A stretch of DNA of 64,000 bases from Marchantia polymorpha subsp. ruderalis (GCA_037833965.1 AP031354.1:6054001-6118000), one strand, 5' to 3'; counted from the stretch's first letter, positions 1 through 12,480 are shown. The notes: generated by a model from the sequence alone, not told the origin. Program-made: numbers and translations.

Positions 1-455
1 TAAAGTAAACCTATGTGTGTGTCTTGAAAAAGTATGTGAGTCTTGTGAAGCTTTTAGTATATCAAATTGTTATTAACAAAATTTATATATTAAGCTTGTT
101 TTTAAATTGAAAAATAAACTTACTTGAGATAGTTTTGAATCTGTAGTAAAGTCTGATACATGATGTGCACAATCGAGATTGCAAGTGATTATCACAAGGT
201 TAGTATAGTAGTTATAGATTTTGTTTCAGATTTCCTCTAGATTAAATTTTTTTTGAGATAAAGATTAAATGGTCTACATGTTATCATGAACCTTGATATG
301 GGCTGAATCAAAATTAAATGTTTTTTGATAAGATAGATGCATGCTAGGATTGATTATAGTATTCTAGTAAGTTATGATAAAATTTACAAACAAGTTTCTA
401 CATATCACCATGTACTACATTGAATGATTCATAAATAATTTCAAGATATTGAAAG
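1..455. other. A+T-rich spacer, nothing recognised
   Basis: This stretch has no reading frame or RNA gene I can support. It is A+T-rich single-copy-looking sequence leading into the tandem repeat at 456. Confidence 0.6.
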
Positions 456-770
456 GTAGCGGCCCATCTACAGTATCTCTCATATATATACCTCCTCAAG
501 AGCTCTTACTCTTGTGATTCTTGAGGAGCCAAAGTATAGTTTGGCTTGTGGCATTGAAGACCTTGATTAACTCTGACTTGCTCCTGATCACAATTAGCTA
601 TCCATCTCCTCGGTAGCGGCCGATCTACAACATCTCTCGTGTATATATCTCCTCAAGAGCTCTTATATACTTATCTTGAGGAGCCAAAATATACTTTGGC
701 TTGTGGCATTGAAAAGCTTAATGAACTCCAACTCACAATCGGCTCCTAAACTCCTCAGTAACCTGCCTCA
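456..770. repeat. Two-copy 157-bp tandem repeat with conserved hairpin arms
   Basis: Two diverged copies begin with GTAGCGGCC at 456 and 613, a period of 157 bp. Both keep a perfect 10-bp inverted pair, CTCCTCAAGA / TCTTGAGGAG (492-501 with 519-528, and 649-658 with 674-683), although the loops between the arms differ. Both also contain the block GGCTTGTGGCATTGAA. A similar block recurs at about 2310 (GCTTGTGACTATGAAGAC), so this may be part of a wider repeat family, perhaps an LTR fragment. No coding content is seen. Confidence 0.7.
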
Positions 771-2000
771 CTTAGTGCCAAGCCACACGACCAATGAACA
801 ATGAACAATGAATGAACCCTCGCCGGTCATTTGCTGGCCAAGTACTCCTTTTACCACACGGTAGCGGTAATTTAAAAGATCGTAAGTGGCAAAGAAAATT
901 GATTGCTGCGAACTTCCAGGCATTTCCGCTTGGAAACTCAGGTTTTTTCGGGATCGATAAACTCCACGTGTATTTTTGAGTTGAGTCTCCGCGTAAAAAG
1001 ATGATGTGCTGGGAGAGTATTCTCTCTATCTCGACAAACTAGATATGTGTTTGAAGCTCTTTGCACTCCAAAGTCACTATGGCAATGTGGTAGAGGTTCC
1101 GGAGCTTTGTCCAGGTGGCCAACTTAAGCCTACAAAAACCACGCTAACCTCCGGCCATGAGCTTATTGCTGGTAATGTGGCAGCGGCCTTACTATAGTTT
1201 GAAAAAACATTAATATAATGAGCATAAAACATCTACATTCAATTAACAAAGTTTGTTTGTATTAAATGTACATGTTGAAACGGTCAAAGATGAAGAGGAA
1301 AGTAAGACAACTGAGCATAATGATATTAACTAGAATTGAATTGTCTATTGACATGCAAATAAATGGCATGATATTATCATATTCAAGTCTTTGAGAGGAT
1401 TTCTAATCTAAACACCACATCTGCTTCATAAACAAATGCATTTGCTTTCTCAATTCACATAATCTGCTTTTCACGACTCCAAATGCATAGACGACGATAA
1501 CTGGCTTGTGCTTGCAATAATACTACAATATCATACTCACATCAAATTTCCATGAGGATCTCAGATGTTTGGATTGAGTACTCAAATATACTCCAAAAGC
1601 CTTACAATGATTGTGCAAGTAGAAAAATGTCTGCTTATATCGATATGTGTTTGTGAGAAACACTTCATCAATGTTGTGTCAAATTTTCAATGTTAAATCC
1701 GGATGCGTTGATGCCCCAAATTGTCCTACTCTAAAACATCAAATCCAATTGATAAAATCTTTGGATATACAAATCGTTCCAGCTCACATTCTTCAACCTA
1801 CAACTCAAGCCAAATATAATCAATGATTACATCATCATGCTAGGATAGTTAGAATTCACTCTCTTTTACCAACGCATGGGCATAGAGTTTTCAAATTTCA
1901 TTACTTAAATCAATGAAATTTTAATAGTTAAAAATTAATTGGCTAAAATTTCCTGCCAACGAATTAAAATTTAGGTCTTCCATTGTTAGACCTTAACGAC
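771..2000. other. Spacer without recognisable gene
   Basis: Mixed composition, slightly richer in G+C at 770-1200, then A+T-rich. A short open frame at 1006-1197 has no recognisable domain and begins with GTG rather than ATG, so it is not called as a gene. Confidence 0.5.
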
Positions 2001-2010
2001 AGTTGATTGA

Positions 2011-2076
2011 TTTTCCGCCGCAGTCCATATGGACTGCGGCGGAAAACTTTAACCGTCCATATGGACTGTTAAAGTT
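2011..2076. repeat. Two abutting palindromes sharing one core
   Basis: Positions 2011-2046 form a perfect 36-bp palindrome running from TTTTCCGCCGC to GCGGCGGAAAA. It abuts a second one at 2045-2076, 32 bp with a single mismatched pair (2054 with 2067). Both are centred on the same 12-mer, GTCCATATGGAC. A further partial copy of the outer arm, TTGATTTTCCGC, lies just downstream at about 2090-2101. The DNA could extrude as paired cruciforms and RNA would fold as two tight hairpins. Function unknown; no flanking gene. Confidence 0.9.
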
Positions 2077-2191
2077 CTGAACGCGATGGTTGATTTTCCG
2101 CAACAAAATTTTTCACTAGCTTGTTGGAATTTTCTTCCCATTGCATAGAGTTGTCATTGCTAGCCTAAATGTGTCTAGGAATGAGTAGTGG

Positions 2192-2335
2192 ATCAAGTGG
2201 ATTGCTCTCTTGTGATACTTGATGCTTTAGCTTGTGCCAATGAAGACCTCCAGCGCGTAGCGCACCAAGTGCACTACTTTCTTGTGATACTTGAACTGCC
2301 AAAGTACAGTGCAGCTTGTGACTATGAAGACTTGA
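2192..2335. repeat. Two-copy 72-bp tandem repeat
   Basis: CTTGTGATACTT occurs at 2209 and 2281, in both cases downstream of a CAAGTG block and followed by GCTTGTG and ATGAAGAC motifs. The copies are diverged. The tail resembles the repeat at 456-770, which suggests related repeat debris. Confidence 0.55.
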
Positions 2336-2878
2336 ATTAGCCCAAACTTTTTTCTACCATAGTTAGTTATACATCATTGGACTGTATCTCAATACACTCC
2401 AACTTACACGACATCGCTGAAGCAAAAAATGTTATTATTCATCTCTCTAGTCTTGCAGTTGTAGATTATCCTAGTCAAGTAGATCACAACAAATTCAAAC
2501 GAGAATATGAAATTGAAATGAATAATGACGACTGCGATTTTTTATAGCTGTATGTGCTTACTTTTGAACAACTACAAGAACTTTGAGTGATAGGAGAGCA
2601 AATTATGAGATTTTGGATAGAACTTCGGACTGCAGGATGCATATAGTTCATGCCAATCGTAGCCATCTCAATCAGCATGCAATGCCAGCTTTAGTTTGCA
2701 TGAACATGCAAAACCTAAAACTATTTAACGCATAGTAGGTTCTAGAAATGTAAACTCCTTCATTTTCGTAGTGGTGGTCTCCATCATGATCTCTGCAATG
2801 TTTATTAAATCCTTGCACATCAATAGTGACAAATAAGAAAATAATCAAGTTTTACATACCAACATCGGCATAATATAT

Positions 2879-2920
2879 AACTTGGTGCAAAGTAATCTTA
2901 AGAGTACTTTGCACCAAGTT
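2879..2920. repeat. 42-bp palindrome with one mismatched pair
   Basis: Arms AACTTGGTGCAAAGTA (2879-2894) and TACTTTGCACCAAGTT (2905-2920) are exact inverse complements. The ten bases between them, including TCTTAAGA, are also self-complementary except for the pair 2895/2904, so the whole 42 bp is nearly one uninterrupted palindrome. Confidence 0.9.
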
Positions 2921-2965
2921 CTGGAGAAACCAATTGTTGTCAAAATTAAGAGAAAATCCTCACTT

Positions 2966-3013
2966 GTGAACTACAGTCTTGATGGCATAAATTACACCAA
3001 GACTGCAGTTCAC
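2966..3013. repeat. Hairpin with 16-bp arms
   Basis: GTGAACTACAGTCTTG (2966-2981) pairs with CAAGACTGCAGTTCAC (2998-3013), with one mismatch and a 16-nt loop. It starts only 45 bp after the 42-bp palindrome, so the two form a tandem pair of fold-backs. Confidence 0.85.
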
Positions 3014-6000
3014 GTTGTGCAACGATATGAATGCAAATATGAATTCATTATAGTACTATGGATGCACTCAAATTTGCTCTCAACACATCATCAAAAAATT
3101 CTTCTTTGTTTTCAACATTTTAAAATTGCACTTGAAACTATAACTTAAACTATAAACTCTATACTCTTGACTATCTTCACTAATACTATCCATAGATGTT
3201 CTTACATACTGCATATTCTTTTATGAAGGAAAATGCTCCTCATGGTTGAAAGTGACCGAATTGGATCATTGGATCTAACATAAGTTTTTCCTTCAAGCTT
3301 TAATACTCTTACTATAACTCCACAGGTAAATATCTTTGTTAACACATTCATGCTTGAGATCGTTGAGAAGATTTGCTCTTTTGATATTGTCATTTGTATA
3401 ATTTGAATCGGGTATCTGTCGTCATGTCCCTCTGATATCAATTGAAAGAACAAAAATCAAGAAAATTATGCAATCCAAAAATGTCCAGTATACAGACAGA
3501 CACAAAGCTTAACCAACAATTATCTTGTTCACCATTCTATACTATTTTTACATGAAACAACAAGATTTTTATTGAAAATCTACAAAGTGTTGAATGCAAG
3601 TTGTGTCACACCGTCCTATATATTTATGTATGTATTAATTCAATACTAATCATATTTTCACTAGTTTTAAGACTAAGAAAAAATATATATATATTATAAA
3701 AAATTAAATTATTTCCCAAGTATAAACTTGATAGCTAAACTTAGTCGTTATTAGCTAAATTTAATTATGATTATGTTAAACATGGGCAATTTTCCGACTA
3801 AATCCATAACTAATCTATTCATACAATTTAAAGTATCAAAGAAGCTAAAATTCATTTCATATCTTTCAACAACATCTTTATTGGATTTGACATGTTCATG
3901 TTCACCTTTTCCATGCTTAGATAAATATCAAAGTTGCTACATACGATCAAATATATCATACTACCACTATTTTGTCATGGAGAATTGATAACCTTTTTTA
4001 CCATATAAATTGAACATTAATGTATAGTAATTTTAAAATATGATGCAAACATTTATTTCGCTTTTTAGAAAATTGTCATATTAAATTTTAAAGATTTCAC
4101 ATTTAATATATTTGTGTAGACTTGATCATGGATTTTTTCAAATTTCTATAAATACCTATTTTCAGTATACTCTTGGATGTATCTAAATTATTCATCTTAA
4201 ATGCAAACTTTAAATTCTTGCATCTATCATCGTCAAATTGAAAATTTATCAATTTGAAAATTTTATTCACGTAGATTTTAAGAATAATAAGATTAAAGAT
4301 TTCATAATTTATTTATTTTCATGTAGTCATGTGAATCATTCACATTTTGTGAAATTAATTGTGATTTTTTTAACTCATCAAACTTTATATTTCATTCTTG
4401 AGAAGCTTAATTCAATCGTTATAATGATATTGATATTTTACAAATATAATTTTGTTTCTTTTTTTGTAGAAATATTTTTTTTTCCTTTTTCAACTTTTCT
4501 GATCTTTTTTATAAAACCAACTCATTTTTAATGTAAATTGTCTCATCTAAAGATTCATATATTATTGCTGTAAGTACATACATCTGATTCACAATTAGAC
4601 TAAATGTTGTGATAATGCGGGTACTAATAAAATTGTAACATATGTTACAACTTTAAAAAAATGGTTCAAGTCTCTTATATGACACCTCTAAGCATCACAA
4701 CTTGCTTTGAAGATTTCATTTTCTTCATTTGTTGGATTGATTCAACTGGATTGTTAAATCCTTATCTTAAACATACACTTGCTAGCAATGAAACACTGAT
4801 TTCTTGGAACTTTTACTAGTTTTTTTGTTTCAATGTTAATCAACAATTTCATGTTACATTCCATAGAATAAATTTGTTCAAACTTTTTAGCAAAAACTTT
4901 AGCTTCTTTATAAAAAGAATAGATTCTCCTTCTTCTAAAATCAAAATTATTGAAATCTCATCAAAAATAACATACTACTCTAATTACTTTCTTTGAAAAA
5001 ATTTTTAACTCAAGCTTCTTCTTGCGTCACATCATTAACTTTACCATCATTATAACCATATTACCGCAAATCATAATCTGTCATAAAGTTTGCACCAAAA
5101 AAGTTCAATTATTTGATATCACAAAATTTGCATAGTGAAGTTAAAATAATGTTAAATCTCAAGATAAGTAATGATAAGTATAAAAATAAATACGTACAAT
5201 TCATACAAGGATTTAAAAAAAAATTTACAACAACACATACAGACTTTTACACATTCAAACAATAACTATGGAATAATTCTTTTCTTATAAAACAATTATT
5301 GAATTAATCAATCAGGTGTAGAAAAAACCAACTTGATACATCATTTTATCTGGTGAAAATTGATCATTTGATTTTTGGAAAAGCATATAAAGTAGATGTA
5401 TACTATAAATAGGTTGATGGGTAGATCAAACTTAACAAGGTTTCATTTTTGTCAAAAATATTATAAATCTTGCAACTTGTATGCGTATAATGCATGATGA
5501 ATCCAAAATACATCATTCACCAAACTAACTAAACAAAGATCAAATTCACAAAATTTCACTCAAAACTTGCTTAGATCAAGTTAATTTCAAAAAACTTTTT
5601 GAAATTATCTTCAACAAGTTTTAATTATGAATACGTTCTAAAGTTTCAATCCGATGATCAAATTAATTGAAATTTTATCTGATAAGTATCAAAGAATAAA
5701 TTTTCTTGTAAAATAAAATTATATGAATTTTTATTCACATCTTCAACACATATTTTGAATAGAAATTTTTTTCAATGAAAAGCTTGAAAAATAAGAATAC
5801 TGTTTTTTTTTTTAAAAAATATGTCAGTAAAATTTATAAACTTACATATGATAAAACTTGACATATATATTGAAAAGAAATATTTGAAATAAATCTATCC
5901 TGCAAAGAAATAAAATCAAAATTTGATATATGATGTAAAATTTCAAAATCTATAAAAATAATTCTTTTGAACAAAAAATTAATATTGATCTTTAAAACAT

Positions 6001-8850
6001 ATATTTTTATATTTTTTTGTAATGTATGAAATCTAAATAATACAAGATAGTTTATTTAGACCAAATGATAAAAAACTAAAACACATGTGTAAAATAAAAC
6101 ACATACAATGTAATTTCTTTGAATTATTTTTAATAAACTAATGATCTCAATAAAGTTTGTGATTGTTAAAAAAAGGAATTTGTAGTTTTAACTAATGAGT
6201 GATTTTTAAACTTTCTGTTGACACTGATCTAAACAAGATCATAAATAAATACATCTGAAATTAAAATAAAATATATCAAAACTTCATAAATATGATAAAT
6301 AAATTCTTTTAAATTTTTGGTGTAAGCCATTTGAATGTAGATAAATCATCATCATTATATAAATGTGAACCATGGTAAGTTCTTATACTATGTTGTGAAA
6401 AAAAATTACTTCTTTATTGATTAATTTATTATATGCACAATAAGTAGTGATTTTCTAAATTCATTATTGTAGCGGCACTGGTCACACATTTTACAACTCA
6501 TGAGGAGGAATATTTTTTCCCAAAAAAAGAAAATTAATCAATTAATTCACAAGTAAGAAAATTATCATTGTGAATATTTGGTGACCGAACTGCAAAACTA
6601 TATTAATTTTTTAAAATAATATCTGGTAGAATTTTTTGAATCATATATCTTCATGTGAATTGTTTTTAATCCTACAAATGAGTGAAATTTTGGCCGATAT
6701 GCCAAGTAAATTATTTTTTTAAAGCAAACTCAAGATTTTTTATGGCAATTTCACATCAAATTGGTCAAATTTCAACTCATTGATTTTTTTCATATAAAGC
6801 TTCTGTATGTAAAACTATAAATCTTTTATTTTTTTTTGCAATTTTTTCATTCAAACTATTATCGATATTTCAAAATTCTATCCAAATAATTGCTGCTTTG
6901 TTCACATTCTAATAAAAACATCATGAAAAAACTATGTATGTAAAAATTTCATAAGATTTTTTAAAATTAATCATTTAAAATTATCCTATGTATTATTATG
7001 AATTAATCTAATTTAATTTGAAATTCTGGTTATTCATCATTTATAAAATCAATTTATAACCTAATCCTATAACACCATGAAGCTAATTCAATCATACATC
7101 ATCCAAATTTTACTACTTTGGAAATGGAAATTAGCGCCTAATTCATGTTCATAAAATGATATATTATTTTGATATTTCGATTGTGATACATCTTTTTTTA
7201 CATTATTACAAGCATAATATAAATTTCTTTGAAAAATCTCTTAACAAAAATTTTCAAATTCATACACAAAAATTCAAAATTTGTTTTAGTTCAGACTTTT
7301 AGATGTCACAAAGTTTGCAGACATGATTATTTCTGAGTAACTCAGGATACCACAACGATCGTATGATTTTGATTGCATATTTCTTGAAATGATGAAATCT
7401 ACTTATAACATATATGAATAGTCAGCAAAGTCAGTATAAATATTTTAAAGACATTATAAGCTGAAAAATTTTATTGGATTTTTTTTCAGCCCACTTCTAA
7501 AAAATAATTTAATTTGAAGCTCTTATATAGAAAAAAATATGTTTTTGTTTCATATGATAGTTTTGCATACTTCAATGACTTCGTGCAATTTTTTCAAAGC
7601 AAATATAATGTATTCTTCATTTTTCTCCTTATTTCATCTTCCAACTTCAAAGCATAATTAGTAGGAAACAGAGCTCTACTGTGAGTATAATCAACGTATT
7701 TGATACTAGTAGATCATCTCACATTCAAAGTTTGTGATTTTGTGTCAGCCAATCAAGTTCGATAAAGTAGAATCAAGATCTAACAAGAGATGAAAGACAT
7801 ATTTCAATTTTTTTTTGTTATCATCAGCATTCAAATTCACCACTGTGCATGACGCCTCTTAAAATGTACTTAAAAAAACATTTTTCTTTTTGAACGTAAA
7901 ATTTTGACGTTTTGTGTTGGAAACTGGAAAAAGTTGTTGATCTTATACATATTTGGATTCAGACAAACAAATAGTGTTGTTCAGATATTCACACTTGCAA
8001 AACGATTAAAAAAATAATAATTTTCCATCGATTCTTCCACGCAAAAATCATTCAATAGTTTGATTCATTCATGAGTTACTCAAAGTACTTATACATGAAT
8101 TTATGAAAGTGCTATGCTTTCAAATTGAAAAAACGTAGATGTTTTATACGGCAGTAATCCAAGGGCAAATATGAAATAATTTTTTTTTCGATCTACAATG
8201 ATGGATTTTTTACCTTTACATTCTCCATTTTCCCAAGTCTAAAGGTACGTGTATTTATTTTTAGATTTTAATTGAAGATATAAATTTATATATTAAATAT
8301 CCTTTTTTAAATCAACACATTTGTAATTATTACAAGTATATTGAAGATTGAACTTGTTTCTCTCCAAGATTTTGAAATTCAAATCGTATAACCATTATTA
8401 ATATTTTTTTAGATAAATCTATTGCTTTATTAGAGCACACTGTTAAAACGATATCATTCTCTAAATAACGAAACGAAAGATGAAAACATATTGGCGGCAT
8501 GGTAAACTGATATTTCCTGCAAATAGACACCTACGGATGATATGATCAACGTTACAGAGCAATGCAGAGGCTTTGTTATTCTGTGGTAACCTAATGTGAT
8601 TCGTACGAGATCCTGCTCAATAAGGTGCAGAGAATTGTAAGAAGTAAATAATGTTTTCGAAAACCTATAAAAAGTGTTGAATGAAATGATAGGTGAATTT
8701 CTCGAGATCTCCCCGACGAAGGTCTCATAAACCGATACGATTTTCGCTAACTGGACTACACAAAATTAGGCATACATTAACAGTAAATGAGACTGTGATT
8801 CTAAGAGATATACTGTAATTCACATGATCGAACATTACAAACATCATCAC
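3014..8850. other. Long A+T-rich block, no gene
   Basis: Nearly 6 kb that is very A+T-rich by eye, with frequent poly-A/poly-T runs and words such as TCAAAATTT. All open frames are short and of low complexity; none shows a domain. It probably consists of old, decayed repeats, but I recognise no specific family. Confidence 0.6.
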
Positions 8851-9172
8851 AAAGACGAATAAGTGGAAATTACAAAGAACCACGAAGAAACTGTTTATTC
8901 GTCTCGGCATCCTGAACCCTCCGCAGTTCAGTTCACGGCTCACAATCACGGCCTTCGTACTGTGGTAGGCTGCGGGGCCCTTTCAGCTCTTTCGTTCAAA
9001 GCTGCAAATTTCGCTCACGCAGAGATACGTATTCGTGTGCCTGCGCTGCGCTGCTCTGCCCTGGTTCAGATTGTGACGGCCCTGGAAAGAGTGAAGGGCG
9101 TGATTTCGCCGACCTGTTGAGAAGTTGTCGGGAATTGGAGGAGTGCAGTGCAGGACTTGGGATTTGGAGACC

Positions 9173-9188
9173 AGGGTTTAGGGGTTTT
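9173..9188 (+). promoter_or_regulatory. Telo-box-like element upstream of BRX1
   Basis: The sequence AGGGTTTAGGGGTTTT lies about 60 bp before the BRX1 start codon. Its complement contains CCCTAAACCCT, which is plant telomere-repeat and telo-box sequence. Telo-boxes are known to be common near the transcription starts of plant ribosomal-protein and ribosome-biogenesis genes, so the site fits the gene. Whether it is bound here is inference. Confidence 0.6.
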
Positions 9189-9247
9189 GATCGAGGAAAC
9201 GCAGGGCTCGTCCCGTGCTGCGCTGCGTTGCGTGGGGAGTAGATGCG

Positions 9248-10192
9248 ATGGGACAGAAGCGAAAACCTGTCGCGGCTGAGCCTACGGTGCTGCCCGTCGA
9301 GCCTCCCCGAAAGCGGTCGCTGCTGAAGAGGATCGGAGAGCCCGTCGAGGCTGAAAATGGAACGGAGAAGAGATGGCGTAACAAGGAGAAAGTACTCATT
9401 CTCTGCTCTCGTCGCATTACTTTTAGGTATCGTCACCTTATGGTGGATATGACGGGTTTGCTTCCCCATAGCAAGCGGGATGTCAAGGTGCAGTGCAAGG
9501 ATAACAAAGCAGCAACTCTCAACGAGCTGATTGATCTGAAAGGATGCACTAGCTGTTTGCTTTTCGAGTGTCGAAAGAAGAAGGATTTGTACATGTGGCT
9601 TTCGAAGTCTCCGACCGGACCATCAGCGAAGTTTTTGGTCAGTGGAGTACACACCATGGCCGAGTTGAAGCTCACCGGCAACCACCTGAAGGGCTCCCGA
9701 CCTCTCCTTACGTTTTCTGCTGATTTTGACGAGTCGCCCCATCTTCAAATTCTGAAGGAGCTTCTAACACAGGTGTACACTACTCCCAAAGATCACCGAA
9801 AGGCAAAGCCCTTCTATGATCATGTTTTTGCCTTCTCTGTCGTCGACAACCACATTTGGTTCCGAAACTACCAAATATCTGCTGTCAAGTCTAGCACTGA
9901 GAAGCTGGACAAGATTGACAAGGCCCATCTGGAGAACATGACTCTTATTGAGGTTGGCCCAAGGTTTTGCCTAAACCCTATCAAGATCTTCAGTGGAAGC
10001 TTCGGCGGACAGACGCTTTATGAAAATCCCTTCTATGTGTCACCAAACATTGTGCGCTCGTTGGACAAAAAGAAGAAGACGATGAAGTACGCGAAGAAGA
10101 TCAAGGCTAAGCAACGCAGAAGAACCCACATTGGAGCTAACCAAGTTGCTCCCGATGACCTTGCTCACGTCTTTGATGAAGAAGATGAGTAG
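9248..10192 (+). CDS. Ribosome biogenesis protein BRX1 (Brix domain)
   Basis: This single-exon gene encodes 314 residues, close to the family length. BRX1 is a nucleolar assembly factor for the 60S ribosomal subunit. The Brix domain fills residues of about 35-240. It contains the hallmark stretches FRYRHLMVDM, LLFECRKKKDLYMWLSKSP, TGNHLKGSRPLLTF, IWFRNYQIS, IEVGPRFCLNPIKIF and GGQTLYENPFYVSP. The C-terminus is lysine/arginine-rich with an acidic tail ending in FDEEDE, as in known BRX1 proteins. I chose the ATG at 9248 (MGQKRKP); the frame continues upstream only to non-ATG codons. The stop is at 10190-10192. The lack of any intron in the coding region is notable and could mark a retrocopy, but the frame is intact and G+C-richer than its surroundings, as expected of an active gene. 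A telo-box lies just upstream. Confidence 0.95.
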   Translation: MGQKRKPVAAEPTVLPVEPPRKRSLLKRIGEPVEAENGTEKRWRNKEKVLILCSRRITFRYRHLMVDMTGLLPHSKRDVKVQCKDNKAATLNELIDLKGCTSCLLFECRKKKDLYMWLSKSPTGPSAKFLVSGVHTMAELKLTGNHLKGSRPLLTFSADFDESPHLQILKELLTQVYTTPKDHRKAKPFYDHVFAFSVVDNHIWFRNYQISAVKSSTEKLDKIDKAHLENMTLIEVGPRFCLNPIKIFSGSFGGQTLYENPFYVSPNIVRSLDKKKKTMKYAKKIKAKQRRRTHIGANQVAPDDLAHVFDEEDE

Positions 10193-12050
10193 TGTACGAT
10201 ATCAGTGCTTAAGAATTGCAAGTACAGCAGTTTTGACAGGAATTTCTCAGACTTAGAATACATTTTAACTTGGGTAGATTCAATTGCGTGTGTTATAAAT
10301 TGTCGGCTTGGTGCCAATGGAATGTTGAGAACGAGATAATGCCAGATTAATGCAGATTGAACGGGTTATAATTGGAAGTGGGATTTATCTCGTTGTTGAA
10401 TGTGCTGTCAACTTTTCAATTCATGTGGCTTGTGCTGCATGCGTGCATCATTCTGTGTCGTGTAGATCTTCCGGAATGTTAAACAGTGACGTTTTTTGTA
10501 GCTTCGGTGGCTGTCACCATGAAGCTATGCAGACTGAGTTCCGTTGGGAAGCTTGTTTCTCTATGGAGACGTAGCTTCTACTATACCCGAGTCTTATTTC
10601 GCAGTCTCATTGCTTTGGAATTGCTTATTTATCCATTCACTGAGCACGACGCTTGGACAAATAATCGTCGTATGATCAAGTGCATCCGTGCAATTTTAGT
10701 GAGGAAAGTTATGTTTTTTTCTACAGCGCTTACTTATTCAGACTTTCTGCCTTCTTTCTTAACCCCCGGATGTTCACCTTGTCATTTAAGTTGAACACAC
10801 TGAGAAAATCTCGTTACTCACTTTTCTCGTCTTCTATACGAACACTATCTCGCTTGCTCGGCAGCTTATCACATCATGAACCCAGGCTTTTCCATCACCA
10901 TCGATGTGGTGGTCAAGTATTGAATTTATGTAGTCCTCCCTGCTTCTCGGAAGAGTCCTTAGCTTGACGATGAGCGCTTTGGCTTAGGGGTTTTCAATTC
11001 CGTTTTCAACACCGACTTCCGAACCTTACAGCTCATAAAAGAGTGCTCTGTTTCTCCTGTTCTCTCTTTATATCTGGACAGGTAGTACATTCTGCTTGGC
11101 TTGTACATACCTTGTTATCGTTTGAAGAGAAAATCTCTCCAGAAAGCACTACATCTGCATACAACAACCACCAGACATGTATGTAACAATGACTGGATGG
11201 ACTGATCGAACTTAGTTCGGAATCAATGTATGGTAGACACGACAGTCATCTTGTTGAACCTAGCACCGAGAGAAACTCTGGTGGCAGTCGAGTAAAACTT
11301 CATGTTCGGACTTGTCTGAATCGCATTAGAAGTTGGGAAAAAAGTACCCATCTTTTTTGGTAGAGACAGGATCGCTGACCGGATTAGGTTGATCCAAGTT
11401 GTGTACACTACCGACGAGTATGAACACCCACCTTCGTACATCACGTCCTGGATCGTCAACAGAATTATGCCAGCAGCACTTCACTTCGCGAAATCACCTT
11501 CGTTATGCACCTGGTCAGATGTGTGATTTTAGACGTTTGATGGACTATGTCGGCGTTTGTCAAAGATTGTAGTTGCTGAACTCTACACACTGATCAGTTT
11601 TCTGGCTGTCAGGATTTGTGCTTCGCATGAGTAGTTGACATCAGAGGCTCTCTGTACGTAAGTTATTTTTACAGCCCACAACCGAATGACCGGTTCCTCT
11701 GTCATAGACCATCATTTAATCAGTCCATTGCAGGGGAGAACCCTAAATTGGAGACTAGGGCCCCTCGCATTGGTTCATGACGATGAGTCCGCATGGAAAG
11801 TCGCAGCCATCTTCACCTTTTGGGGTCTTCTGGTTGAAACTACCTTCTGGAAGAGTATGGATTGTGTTGTTTAATTTTTGAGGTTCTTCAATAAATCTTT
11901 TACTTGCTGCCGCAAAGAATCGCTTGACCTAAAACCATCTTGCTCCGAATTTGAGGCTGTGCAGAATCGGATAGAATTTGTTATTTCTATATGGTTCAGT
12001 TGGAACTTCATTTTCTTTTCGTTGCATTCTCCACTATGCCTTATATACAT
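10193..12050. other. BRX1 3' flank and spacer
   Basis: Mid-G+C sequence after BRX1 that probably includes its 3' UTR. Short open frames on both strands (for example 10486-10794 and 11223-11459 minus) show no domain I recognise. Nothing further is supported. Confidence 0.5.
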
Positions 12051-12062
12051 TTGAAATCATGC

Positions 12063-12113
12063 TATCATATATAATGTTGATATGTAATGATATTATATTC
12101 ATTATATATGATA
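12063..12113. repeat. A+T-rich hairpin, 14-bp perfect arms
   Basis: TATCATATATAATG (12063-12076) and CATTATATATGATA (12100-12113) are exact inverse complements around a 23-nt loop. Low sequence complexity makes chance more likely here than for the G+C-containing palindromes. Confidence 0.7.
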
Positions 12114-12452
12114 ACCTTGATTTATATTATCAACTGTTCCATTACACCTTGGCTTTCTGGGCATATGAGGAGAAAATTGTGAAGGAGGGATATATACACC
12201 AAATTAGTTCAAGGACATTTCAAGTTTAAATGGCTTGGATGAGAGCACGTATTTTCGCATCCCAAACTTGTAGCCCTCACTCTTTTCCTACATTTCGTTT
12301 TACACCATGTGTATATTTGTGCATTTCACTTGTTTATTTTACTAATCATTATATTTGAAATTATATTGATTTCATACTTATGAGCATATGATATATTTTT
12401 TTAAACCAATAATATTATAATATTTATAATATTCAAATATTATATCAAATAT

Positions 12453-12480
12453 AATATTCTATTATATTTAATAGAATATT
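12453..12480. repeat. A+T-only hairpin, 12-bp perfect arms
   Basis: AATATTCTATTA (12453-12464) and TAATAGAATATT (12469-12480) pair perfectly around a 4-nt loop. The surrounding 60 bp is a dense field of AATATT words, so this may be a relic of a small fold-back element or simply low complexity. Confidence 0.6.

Noticed and set aside
8996-9469. 157-codon minus-strand open frame over the start of BRX1
   Set aside because: It is antisense to a well-supported conserved gene, has low-complexity Ser/Arg/Pro composition and shows no domain.
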